The notes under the pieces were generated by a model, which worked only from the letters and a program-made list of their open reading frames with translations, was not told the DNA's origin and did no database searches. Of a DNA stretch of 64,000 bases, positions 53,466 to 63,531 are shown in pieces; within the stretch, counting starts at the first letter, position 1, and each line of letters starts with the position of its first letter. Position numbers and translations under genes: made by a program. Source of the DNA: Myxococcales bacterium (GTDB lineage: Bacteria > Myxococcota > UBA796 > SXON01); assembly GCA_009692585.1 (NCBI GenBank), contig SHYX01000024.1:1-64000 (forward strand). The letters run 5' to 3'.

Positions 53466-54331
53466 CGTCGGCTCGCGCCCGGTGGCAAGGTGCTGGGGCA
53501 GACGTGGACGAACCCCCCATCCGCCGCGCTGTGCTCGACACGAAAGCTGAACGTCTCCTCTTTGGCGGGCTCCACGACCTTGCCGAAGGCCGCATCGCCT
53601 TTGGGCCAGTTCCATCGTTCGTCCAGCCGAAGGCTGGCGCCTTCGCCGGACAGCGTCGTTCGCAGGCGAGCATCCCGGCTGTCGATCGCGGGCGCGTGGA
53701 CCCGGACGTCATCGAGGCGCAGGAGCGTCGGCGACGCGGGCGCTCGCATCGGCCGGACGTAGGGACAGTCGGGCGGCGGCGGAGCGCTGCCCGCCACCGG
53801 GGGCGCCACGAACAACGTTGCCTTGCCGATGACGGCCGTCGTCGTTCCAAGATCTGCGTAGCGCCCTGAGAGCTCGACGGTGCCTGGTATCCGGGCCGAC
53901 GAGGCCAACCGTGGCTGGGTCCACCATCGCCGCCCCAGGCCGTCCACCCCGCTCACCTGCACCGACCAGCCGGGCGACCCATCAGCGTTTTGGGTCGCGA
54001 CCCATTGGCGGCTTCCGGCGAGCAGTTCACCGCGCCCGTCCTGCCGCGCTTCGCACGACACCAGGAGAACGCCAGCGCCGCCCGCGGGCGAAGTACGCGT
54101 GTTGACCGTGACGACCTCGCGCGGCCGCTCCTTGTCCCACGCCCCCTCCAGGACCCAGCTTGTTCGGCCCGCCGCCAGCCCGTCGAGCGGGGGCGCGGCC
54201 AGGTCGCAGTAGGGCAGCACCGGGGGCGGGGGTGCTTCGTGGGACAACATCACCTGCGCTTTGGGTCCGTCCGTTTCCGGGGCGGCCGGCGCCCACTCGG
54301 CGCAAGCCAGGACCAGCACTCCAGTCAGCAC
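53462..54331 (-). CDS. Exported protein of unknown function, probable lipoprotein
   Basis: 289 residues. Starts MLTGVLVLACAEWAP (GTG 54331) with a short lipobox-like LVLAC. The mature protein has two related halves, each with a PYCDLAAP or CPYVRPM Cys segment and beta-rich stretches (RTSWVLEGAWDKERPREVVT; WSVQVSGVDGLGRRWW; ASLRLDERWNWPKGDAAFG). No family recognised. The start overlaps the stop of the MYXO-CTERM surface protein gene by 7 bases, so it is co-transcribed with it and may act with it. GTG 54319 is an alternative start. Confidence 0.7.
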   Translation of the reverse strand: MLTGVLVLACAEWAPAAPETDGPKAQVMLSHEAPPPPVLPYCDLAAPPLDGLAAGRTSWVLEGAWDKERPREVVTVNTRTSPAGGAGVLLVSCEARQDGRGELLAGSRQWVATQNADGSPGWSVQVSGVDGLGRRWWTQPRLASSARIPGTVELSGRYADLGTTTAVIGKATLFVAPPVAGSAPPPPDCPYVRPMRAPASPTLLRLDDVRVHAPAIDSRDARLRTTLSGEGASLRLDERWNWPKGDAAFGKVVEPAKEETFSFRVEHSAADGGFVHVCPSTLPPGASRR

Positions 54332-57300
54332 CGCGAGCGGCGCCGCTTCACCGTGACCAACGCGCCCAGAAACACCGCCCCCACCCCGGCACTCCCCGGT
54401 GCCGCGGAGCAGCCGCCGAAGACGCCGCCCGTGCGTGGACCGCTGTCGGTGTCCTGGCCGCCGGTGTCCTGGCCGTCGGTGTCCTGGCCGTCGGTGTCGT
54501 CGAGGCCGGTCGCGTCGGCCCCCGAGCAGTCCTGATCGATCCCGTCGTCCGGCACGTCCGTCGCCGCGGGGCTGATCCCCGCCCGCGCGTCGTCGCAGTC
54601 GTCGTCGTTGGCGACGGTGCCGATGGTGTCTCCGCACTCGAAGATCGGTGCGTTGCGGTCGCCGTAGCCGTCGCCGTCGGAGTCCCACCATCGCAGGTCT
54701 GCATCGACGGGGTCGTCGTCGATGACGCCGGAGCAGTCGTCGTCGATGTCGTTGCAGACCTCGTCCTCGCTGGGGTTGACGTTGGCCAGGCTGTCGTCGC
54801 ACTCCTCGCAGGCCGCGAACCCGTCCCCGTCGGCGTCGGTTCCGCCCGCGCTCCCGTCGCAGTTGTAGTCGGTGGCGTCGGTGCAGTCCGGCTCGCTGGC
54901 GCCAGGGTGGATGTCCCCTCGCTGATCGTCGCAGTCGCCGAGCGCGGCGGTGGCATCGGCCTCACCCGCGTCGTCGCAGTCGGCGTCCGCGCTCGTCGAC
55001 ACGGTTGCGTCGTCGCGCCAGCCGTCGTCGTCGGCATCGGCGTAGCAGGTCTCGCTGCCGTCGCAGTCCTGGTCGACACCGTCCGACGGCAGCTCGGTGG
55101 CCCCCGGGCAGACGCTGGCATCGGCGTCGTCGCAGTCCCCGATCGGTGCGCTGCCCATGGCCTCCCCCGGGTCGGTGCACAGCGCATCGGCGCTCTCCAC
55201 CGTGGCGGTGTCATCGGGGCGAACCCCATCCGCATCGGCATCCGCGAAGCAGGTCTCGGCGCCATCGCAGTTCGCATCGACGCTGTCGCCCACGGTTTCG
55301 GTGGCGTCGGGATTGACACCGGCGTCGCCGTCGTCACACTCTTCGCACGCCGCCCACCCGTCGTCGTCGTCGTCGTCGTACCCGGTGCTCCCATCGCAGT
55401 TGTAATCGCCAGGGTCGGTGCAGTCCGCCTCGGTGGCGCCGGGGTTGTAGGCGGTGTCGCCGTCGTCGCAGTCCCCGTCAGGCGCGCCCGCCAGCGCTTC
55501 GCCCGCGTCGGTACAGTCGGTGTCGACGCTTTGCACCTCCGAGAAGCTGTCGGGACGGTACCCGTCGCTGTCGGCATCTTCGTAGCAGTATTCCTGCCCG
55601 TCGCAGTCCTGGTCGATCTCGTCGCCGGTCACCTCCAACTCGCCCGGATGGACGCTCGCGTCGGCGTCGTCGCAGTCGCCGTCGTCCGAATCGGCCTCGC
55701 CGGGTCCGGCGCAGTCGGCGTCGGCGCTCAGCACGGTGTCGCCGCTGCCATGGCTGTCGCCGTCGGCGTCGGCGTAGCAACTCTCGAAGCCGTCGCAATT
55801 CTGGTCGACCAGATCCGCGATCACCTCGGTGGCGCCGGGGTACACGTCGGCATCGGTATCGTCGCAGTCGCTGTCGGCGCTGTCCTCCGCCTCGCCGAGG
55901 TCGGCGCAGTCGAGGTCGGCGGAGGCAGTGGTGGTGGTACCGCGGGCGCCGTCCGCGTCGGCATCCACCCAGCAGACGTCGCCGCCGTCGCAGTCCTGAT
56001 CGATGCCATCGGCGATCGTGTCCCGCGCGGTCGGATTCACGGCGGCATCGCTGTCGTCGCAATCACCGCCGGTGCCGGAGTAGCCGGAGGGCGCGGAGCA
56101 GGCGGCGAGCAAGAGGGTGTCGTCCCCGTAGCCGTCGCCGTCGGCGTCTTTGGTCCAGTCGCTGGTGCCGGTGATCCGCGGGTCGTCGTCGTCGGTCACA
56201 CCGTTGCAGTTGACGTCGGGATCGCCGCAGACCTCGGTGGCGCCTGGGTTCTCGTCGGCATCGACGTCGTCGCAGTCGGTGCCGTCCGCCACGAAGCCGG
56301 CCTGCACAAAACACATGAGCGTCGAGGTGCTCGCGTCACCGTAGCTGTCGCCGTCGACGTCCTTGTAGAACGCCACCGCCCCGGTGGCGGTCTCCTCGTT
56401 GTTGTCTCCGTCGCAGTCCTCGTCGATCTGCCCCACGTCGCAGGTCTCGGCGGCGGCCGGATTGACGCCGGCGTCGCTGTCGTCACAGTCGTCGGCGTCG
56501 TCCGCTTCGCCCGCGTCGGCGCAGGACAGATTGATGCTGCGCACACTGGCGTCGTCGCCGTAAGAGTCGCCGTCGGTGTCGACGTGGCAGGTGTCGCCGC
56601 CGTTGCAGTCCTGGTCGATTCCGTCGGCGACCACCTCGGGGGCGCCGTCGTAGATGGTCGCGTCGGTGTCGAGACAATCGGTTGCCGGGGCGGTGAGGCC
56701 GGCTTCGCCGGCGTCGCTGCAGTCGCTGTCGGTGCTCGCGACCGTGGTGCCGGCCGTCGAGCGCTGCCCGTCGTTGTCGGCATCGGCGTAGCAGGTCTCG
56801 GCTCCGTCGCAGTCCTGGTCGATGCCGTCGAACGAAATCTCGGTGGCCGCCGGGTTGATGCTGGCGTCGGTGTCGTCGCAGTCACCCGCGCTGGTGCTAT
56901 ACCCGTCACCATCGAAGTCGTCGCCATAGCCATGGTACACGTGGGCCTGTCCGAAGCCGGTGCTGTCGGCGTAGTCGCCGACGACGAGGTCGGAGTCACC
57001 ATCGCCATCGACGTCCGCCGCGGCGACGTCGTTCCCAAACACCCCGCCCGCTTCGGCGAGCGTCGAGTCCGGACTCGCGGAGAGGCCCGTGGCGCTGCCG
57101 GGGTACACGAACGCGGATGCGCTCCCGTAGGCGCCAGCGGCGACATCGCCGTAGCCGTCGCCGTTGTAGTCGCCCACGGCGAGCGCGGCGCCGAAGTAGC
57201 TGGCGGTGCTGTCCGAAACGGACGTCGTGGCGGTGGTGCCGAGCCCGCTCGGGCTGCCCTCGAACACGTAGGCCGAGCCACCGGAGGCCACCCTGGTTCC

Positions 57301-58758
57301 CAGGACGACGTCGTCGTACCCGTCTCCGTCGATGTCGCTCCCCCCAGCGACGTCGGTGCCGAGCCGTTGGGTGCCGGTGCCGGTGACCGCGGTCACGTCG
57401 GACGAACTGAGACCCGACGCGGAGCCGTAGTAGACCGCGCCTCGCCCCGCCGAGGAGCCGGAGCCGGGCGCGCCGACGACCACGTCGCCGTACCCGTCAC
57501 CATCGACGTCACCGGCGGTGCTGATCGCCTGGCCGAACTCGGCGAGGCTCGCGGGGCCGTCGATGGAGAGGCTCGCCGTGGACGAGATGCCGGCAGCGCC
57601 TCCAGCGTACACGGAGACGCGTCCGCGGTAGCTGGAATAGGCGGGGGCACCGACCAGCACGTCGTCGTACGCGTCGCCGTCGATGCTGGGAACCAGCGCG
57701 AGCCCGTAGCCGAAACGCACCGCGCTGCTCGAGGTGATGGTCGTCGAAGCGGTCGTGGAGACGCCGCTGGCGCTCCCGTGGAAAACCTGTACCAGGCCGG
57801 TGTTGTAGGTGCATGCGATCACCACGTCGTCGTACCCGTCGTCGTTGACGTCGCCGCCCCCGGCGACGTTGCCGCCGCAGAAGTAGGCGAGCGAGCTGGA
57901 CAGCGTGGTGGTCGCGGTGCTGGACAGGCCAGACGCCGAACCGTGGTAGACGTAGGCCCGACCGCGTCGGGTGCTGGCGCCGTACGCGCCGACGACGACA
58001 TCCTCGAACCCGTCGGCGTTGACGTCCCCCGCGCCCGCGACCGCATACCCGAAGTAGCTGATGGCCGAGGGGCCGGTCAGGGTCGTGGCGGCGGTGGTCA
58101 GGACCGGGTCGACCTCGACGGGGTAGGCCGCGCCGCGATCGTCCACCTCTACGACGACGCTTCCATCGAGCTCGCGGAAACGCGTCGGCAGCTCGAGACC
58201 GTTGGCATCCCACGCGTACAGCCCCGCGTAGCGCCACTCGCCGCCGCCGTCGTCCAGCAACGCGACCGTGTCGGGGGCCACGTCGAGGACCACGGCATCG
58301 GTACGCAGCGCGAACTGCAGCCTGCCGTCCCCCGCCGGTCGTTCGTGCACCAACCACCCGTGCTCGAGGCCCTCCGGCACCCCCGCGAACCACTCCGTCA
58401 GCCCGGCGCGGGCGTACTCCACCCGATGACTCGCTTGCCCGTCCGGCGCGCGGAGTCCGGGAACGGCGTCGCCGGGGCTGGGCTCGACGGGTTCAAAACC
58501 CACGAGTTCCGATCCACGGCCCATTGCGCCCACCGACAGCACGAGCCCGCCGTCGGCGCTCCGCGCGCTCGCGCCGGTATGTGTGAACCGCACCGTCGTG
58601 CCCTGGGCGGGAAAGTGGGCGGAGTAGCTTCCGAGATCGATGGCATTGTCCGCCACGAGCAGGCGGCGCTCAAGGGCGCCGCTCCACCCGGCCGCCGGCT
58701 CCGGGTTGGACGGGGGCGCACAGGCGGCAAGCAGGAGCAACCACGAAGAGGCACGCAT
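54325..58758 (-). CDS. Giant surface protein: FG-GAP propeller, 13 MopE-type repeats, MYXO-CTERM-like tail
   Basis: 1477 residues. Lipobox-like start LLLLAACAPP. After an ~225-residue N-terminal domain come seven FG-GAP units (AGDVNADGFEDVVVGAYG through AADVDGDGDSDLVVGDY), enough for one seven-bladed propeller with calcium sites. About 13 MopE-type units follow (DCDDTDASINPAATE...; DCDDSDAGVNP; DCDDADASVHPG), rich in Asp and paired Cys. The end is GGVFGGCSAAPGS, a hydrophobic stretch and KRRRSR, which matches the MYXO-CTERM sorting tail. Both ends thus carry anchoring signals. Probable outer-surface adhesion or metal-binding protein. Downstream gene overlaps its stop. Confidence 0.93.
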   Translation of the reverse strand: MRASSWLLLLAACAPPSNPEPAAGWSGALERRLLVADNAIDLGSYSAHFPAQGTTVRFTHTGASARSADGGLVLSVGAMGRGSELVGFEPVEPSPGDAVPGLRAPDGQASHRVEYARAGLTEWFAGVPEGLEHGWLVHERPAGDGRLQFALRTDAVVLDVAPDTVALLDDGGGEWRYAGLYAWDANGLELPTRFRELDGSVVVEVDDRGAAYPVEVDPVLTTAATTLTGPSAISYFGYAVAGAGDVNADGFEDVVVGAYGASTRRGRAYVYHGSASGLSSTATTTLSSSLAYFCGGNVAGGGDVNDDGYDDVVIACTYNTGLVQVFHGSASGVSTTASTTITSSSAVRFGYGLALVPSIDGDAYDDVLVGAPAYSSYRGRVSVYAGGAAGISSTASLSIDGPASLAEFGQAISTAGDVDGDGYGDVVVGAPGSGSSAGRGAVYYGSASGLSSSDVTAVTGTGTQRLGTDVAGGSDIDGDGYDDVVLGTRVASGGSAYVFEGSPSGLGTTATTSVSDSTASYFGAALAVGDYNGDGYGDVAAGAYGSASAFVYPGSATGLSASPDSTLAEAGGVFGNDVAAADVDGDGDSDLVVGDYADSTGFGQAHVYHGYGDDFDGDGYSTSAGDCDDTDASINPAATEISFDGIDQDCDGAETCYADADNDGQRSTAGTTVASTDSDCSDAGEAGLTAPATDCLDTDATIYDGAPEVVADGIDQDCNGGDTCHVDTDGDSYGDDASVRSINLSCADAGEADDADDCDDSDAGVNPAAAETCDVGQIDEDCDGDNNEETATGAVAFYKDVDGDSYGDASTSTLMCFVQAGFVADGTDCDDVDADENPGATEVCGDPDVNCNGVTDDDDPRITGTSDWTKDADGDGYGDDTLLLAACSAPSGYSGTGGDCDDSDAAVNPTARDTIADGIDQDCDGGDVCWVDADADGARGTTTTASADLDCADLGEAEDSADSDCDDTDADVYPGATEVIADLVDQNCDGFESCYADADGDSHGSGDTVLSADADCAGPGEADSDDGDCDDADASVHPGELEVTGDEIDQDCDGQEYCYEDADSDGYRPDSFSEVQSVDTDCTDAGEALAGAPDGDCDDGDTAYNPGATEADCTDPGDYNCDGSTGYDDDDDDGWAACEECDDGDAGVNPDATETVGDSVDANCDGAETCFADADADGVRPDDTATVESADALCTDPGEAMGSAPIGDCDDADASVCPGATELPSDGVDQDCDGSETCYADADDDGWRDDATVSTSADADCDDAGEADATAALGDCDDQRGDIHPGASEPDCTDATDYNCDGSAGGTDADGDGFAACEECDDSLANVNPSEDEVCNDIDDDCSGVIDDDPVDADLRWWDSDGDGYGDRNAPIFECGDTIGTVANDDDCDDARAGISPAATDVPDDGIDQDCSGADATGLDDTDGQDTDGQDTGGQDTDSGPRTGGVFGGCSAAPGSAGVGAVFLGALVTVKRRRSRC
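54520..56905 (-). repeat. Long imperfect repeat region coding MopE-type units
   Basis: About 13 diverged units of roughly 55-70 codons, each with a DCDD-x-DA-x-x-NPG core and a DQDCDG partner, visible as recurring GTCGTCGCAGTC on the plus strand. Unit length varies and the copies are diverged, so this is protein-level repetition and not a young satellite. Confidence 0.75.
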
Positions 58759-58787
58759 TCACCGATCGTAGCACGGGCACCGGGACG

Positions 58788-59957
58788 TCACCGGATGTGA
58801 ACGGGCACCCGGCGAAGCTCTGTCGTTTGTCCGGTACGTACGGCGCGGACCACCACCGCTCCGAGGCCGGCCGAACCCTTGGGATTTGGGGTGAACGACG
58901 CGCTCCACCGCCGGGTGGCGCCCACACCGAGCCGGTCATCGCCGGTGGTCCTCCACGGCGGCGTTGCCTCCACGGTCCGGGCGAACGTGGTCTTGTTCGG
59001 TGGGGCAAGGTTCTTGCCAGCGGCGTCGACGAGCACGACCTCGATGGTCCAGCTCTTGAACGGATTCCCGGTGGGCACGGTATGCCCCGCGCCGGTGTTG
59101 ATGAGGCTCACCCCGACCTCGATGGGCTGGCCTCGGGTGATGGCCGCGCTCGGCAGGCTGATCATCGTCGTGAGGGCCCGCTGGATGGTGGTGGGCGAGC
59201 CATGAGAGGCCACCACCGCCCCCTGACCGGGTTGAGCCGCGCCCGCGGCGGGCGCCATGTGGCAGTCCTGGCATTGGACTCCCGCTTCCGCGTAGGCGCT
59301 TGCCTTCCATTCGCCGTAGGTGTCGTAGAACGGGCGATCGCCCTCGGGCCAGCTCAGCTGGTGGCAGGTGGCGCACATCTCGCTCGACTGGAGCTCGGCC
59401 GACGCGACCACCGGATGGGGTGCCTGGTCGGTGCTGCGGGTGCCGAGCACCGTGCCGTCGCGCACATGGCAGGCGATGCACGTCACCCCCTCCGACATCA
59501 GCGTGGCGTCAAAGCCAGGGTTCACCTGCAGGCGCGGTCGCGTCACGTCGTCCGCGACGTACCCCGCCGCGAGCTGATCGTGTTGTGTCGCGACTGGAAG
59601 ATGACAGGATCGGCAGAGCGTTGACTGCCCCGCGCTGGCCAGCGCGGCCTGGTACACCGGGTCGCTCCAGGCGTGCGCATGGGCGCTGTCCTGCCAACTG
59701 TCGTGCGCTGCCCAGTGGCACGCGTTGCAGGTCTGCGCCGAGAGGGAGGCCAGCCCGGGGGGCAGGGCGTCGACCACGATCGGCAGGGGCGTCGCGAAGA
59801 GCGCCGGCGCTGGCGTCGGCGGGGGTACCGACGGGGGCTCGGCGACCACCGGGGGCGCGGGCTCCTCTTCCATGGCCTTCTTGCCACGCGCCATCGCGAT
59901 CCCGACCAGGACGAGGGGGAGGGTCAGGGCCAGGGGCCAGCGCGACGACATCGACAC
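58788..59957 (-). CDS. Pentaheme c-type cytochrome
   Basis: 389 residues. N-terminal hydrophobic anchor (ALTLPLVLVGIAMA), a Pro-rich linker, then five CxxCH heme sites: CNACH, CRSCH, CIACH, CATCH, CQDCH, with extra His (SAHAHAW, QLSW region) as possible axial ligands. The last ~140 residues are a beta-sandwich-like region (LINTGAGHTVPTGNPFKSW). This layout occurs in cytochrome c554-like and other multiheme electron carriers. Periplasmic, membrane-anchored. GTG 59957 or ATG 59951 is the start. Confidence 0.92.
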   Translation of the reverse strand: MSMSSRWPLALTLPLVLVGIAMARGKKAMEEEPAPPVVAEPPSVPPPTPAPALFATPLPIVVDALPPGLASLSAQTCNACHWAAHDSWQDSAHAHAWSDPVYQAALASAGQSTLCRSCHLPVATQHDQLAAGYVADDVTRPRLQVNPGFDATLMSEGVTCIACHVRDGTVLGTRSTDQAPHPVVASAELQSSEMCATCHQLSWPEGDRPFYDTYGEWKASAYAEAGVQCQDCHMAPAAGAAQPGQGAVVASHGSPTTIQRALTTMISLPSAAITRGQPIEVGVSLINTGAGHTVPTGNPFKSWTIEVVLVDAAGKNLAPPNKTTFARTVEATPPWRTTGDDRLGVGATRRWSASFTPNPKGSAGLGAVVVRAVRTGQTTELRRVPVHIR

Positions 59958-60020
59958 CGCAGAGGGCTATCACCCTCCTTTCCGGGCGGCCGCCCGCGTC
60001 GTTCCCCAGGCCACGCTCGC

Positions 60021-61349
60021 TCAGGGCGTGCCGGACAGCGCCTCCACCATGTGCGCGTACCCGAATCCGCTGCCCAGCGGCGTCAACGCGTCCCAGGCCG
60101 GGGCGTGGTGTTCGTCGAGCAGGGTCAGCCGCCCCGCCGAGCCCCATGCCACGAGGTGCCCGCCACCAGGAGCGGGCTCGGCATTTCCGAGTACGGGGGT
60201 CGCTACGAGGCGCTCCGCGTGGTAGTTCCAGAGGCGTGAGTATTCGCGCGTCGCGAGGTCGAGTCGGTACTCCACGGCCTCACTATAGGGTTCGGGGTCG
60301 TCGGTCGGCCGGTTGTTGAACACCAGAAAACCCGCTTCGGTAGGGACCGGGGCATGCTGCGGGCCGAAACCGCCGCCGCCGATCAGCGCCACGTCGGACG
60401 CCGCGCCGCCGAGGACGGCGACCGGTGAGCCCGTGTCGGCGTCGACGATGATCACGCTCTCCAGCCGGTAGCTCGACAGCCAGTAGCGCCCGTCGTGTAC
60501 CGCAAAGCTGTTGATGTGGGTCCACTCGCGCGGCCCGACCTCCATCTCGGGCAGCGCTTCGACGTCCTCGGGGCCACCGTGGTCCCAGGCGCTCCACAGC
60601 TCACGGCGTGTCCCATCCTCCGCGAACTCGGCGAGCGCGTCGCCATCGACGGCGACGCCGTCCACCTCGCGCGTGTCGTGCACCAGCACGAGGTACCCCC
60701 CGCCCGGCGATTCCCGGAAGTCGTGGTGGCCCCCGAAGGTGGTGGTCACCACGGGATCACCCCCCGCGATGGGGTAGCGGTAGATCGCCATATCGGGGTT
60801 GATCTTGGGCAACTGCGCCATCACCAGCAGGTCGGTCCCGTCGGCGCTCAACCGCGCCTGGGTGAGCGTGCCGAACGAGGTCGCGAGCTCGCGCCACCAC
60901 ACCGCCACGCCTTCTCCGTTGTAGACCGCGGCATAACTCCTGGCCCCGATGACCGGGGTTACCACGAGCCGATCGGTTTCGCCGCTCACGACGAGTTCCG
61001 GGAGCTCTGCGGGCGCGTCGGCCGGGGCAAAGGTCGCGTCCACCGAGACGGCGACGCCGCCGCCGGCGTCCGTCGAGGTTGCCCGCCAGTGCCAGTCCTG
61101 TCGCGGACTCAGCCCGGCCAGCACGACCGCATGCGAGAGGCCATCCTCCGAAGACCAGCCGCTGACGCGCTCCCCGTACTCCGCGTCCGGCCCGAGCTCG
61201 ATGGCGGCGTCGGCCCGCGTGCCGGTCAGCCAGGTGACGGTCAGCGCCGTCCCGGTCTCGGTGTCGAGCGCCACCTCCACCGTCAGGGTCTCCCGGGGCG
61301 GGTCCGCGGGCTCGCTCGAGCACGCCGCGGTTAGTGCGAGAGCGAGCAT
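60021..61349 (-). CDS. Arylsulfotransferase-like (ASST) propeller lipoprotein
   Basis: 442 residues. MLALALTAACSSEP has a lipobox TAAC. A fibronectin-like N-terminal part (LTVEVALDTETGTALTVTW) precedes a six-bladed ASST-type propeller: TTFGGHHDFRESPGGGYLVL, REWTHINSFAVHDGRYWLSS, FGPQHAPVPTEAGFLVFNNR. ASST enzymes move sulfate between phenols through an active-site His; the His residues in HHDF, THIN and QHAP are possible ligands or nucleophiles. Activity unproven. ATG 61349 gives the signal peptide. Stop lies 63 bases from the cytochrome start. Confidence 0.85.
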   Translation of the reverse strand: MLALALTAACSSEPADPPRETLTVEVALDTETGTALTVTWLTGTRADAAIELGPDAEYGERVSGWSSEDGLSHAVVLAGLSPRQDWHWRATSTDAGGGVAVSVDATFAPADAPAELPELVVSGETDRLVVTPVIGARSYAAVYNGEGVAVWWRELATSFGTLTQARLSADGTDLLVMAQLPKINPDMAIYRYPIAGGDPVVTTTFGGHHDFRESPGGGYLVLVHDTREVDGVAVDGDALAEFAEDGTRRELWSAWDHGGPEDVEALPEMEVGPREWTHINSFAVHDGRYWLSSYRLESVIIVDADTGSPVAVLGGAASDVALIGGGGFGPQHAPVPTEAGFLVFNNRPTDDPEPYSEAVEYRLDLATREYSRLWNYHAERLVATPVLGNAEPAPGGGHLVAWGSAGRLTLLDEHHAPAWDALTPLGSGFGYAHMVEALSGTP

Positions 61350-61356
61350 GCGGCCA

Positions 61357-61857
61357 TCATGCCCCGGTCCTGCGCGCCTTGACCGACCACGTGAACCAGA
61401 AGCGGCTGGCCTCGGCGCCATCGGGAAGCCGCCCCACGGTTTCCACCACGATGACCCGTGCCTCTCCGGAGGCCCGCGCCTGGGCCACCGCCGCGAAGAT
61501 CTCGGCGCCCGACACACACGAGAAGGTGGTGGTCGCCGTCGCCTTTTTGCCGAATGTGGCTCGCATCTCGACGATGAGCGTGCTCAACGGCACGCCGGCG
61601 TCGGTCGTTGCCAGGAGCACCAGCGCGCCGGTGGACAATTCGGCCGCCATCGCCTGGGTGGCGAAGTAGGTGGATTGGAACGGATTCTGGCTGCGCCAAC
61701 CGAAGGGCACCGTCGTTTCGCAGCCATCGGTGCCGATCCGCTTGATGCCCACTCCGGCGAAGAGGGCCGAGGGCAACTTCAAGAGCAGCCAGAGGCGGAA
61801 GAGGATCGGGTGGGTCACTCGCCGCGTGAATGCGTTGCCCGCGGGCGAAAGTGTCAT
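61357..61857 (-). CDS. DUF4442 hotdog-fold protein
   Basis: 166 residues. RLWLLLKLPSALFAGVGIKR, GWRSQNPFQSTYFATQAMAA and the ELSTGALVLLATTDAGVPL helix follow the DUF4442 pattern, a hotdog/thioesterase-like family of unknown substrate. No signal peptide. ATG 61857 follows the previous stop by 4 bases; the next gene starts 7 bases on. So it lies between two exported lipoproteins in one transcript. A role in acyl-CoA hydrolysis is possible only by fold. Confidence 0.85.
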   Translation of the reverse strand: MTLSPAGNAFTRRVTHPILFRLWLLLKLPSALFAGVGIKRIGTDGCETTVPFGWRSQNPFQSTYFATQAMAAELSTGALVLLATTDAGVPLSTLIVEMRATFGKKATATTTFSCVSGAEIFAAVAQARASGEARVIVVETVGRLPDGAEASRFWFTWSVKARRTGA

Positions 61858-61861
61858 GTGC

Positions 61862-63460
<1,599 letters not shown>

Positions 63461-63531
63461 CGGGAACTCCAGAAGCGGCGCGTCTTACCCGGCGGACCCC
63501 GGGGTGCAAGGGATAGGATCGTGCCTCGACG

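Noticed and set aside
54520..56905. Regular recurring GTCGTCGCAGTC-type words that could suggest a CRISPR array
   Set aside because: Units vary in length and sequence, lie in frame in a protein gene and encode MopE motifs; no constant repeat with unique spacers.
54160..58800. A 1546-codon open frame on the plus strand opposite the giant surface protein
   Set aside because: It is the mirror of Asp/Ser/Gly-rich repeat codons (GTC/GAC gives Val/Asp-free antisense without stops). Its product is a monotonous Val/Ala/Gly string with no domain; the minus-strand frame has clear domains and a lipobox.
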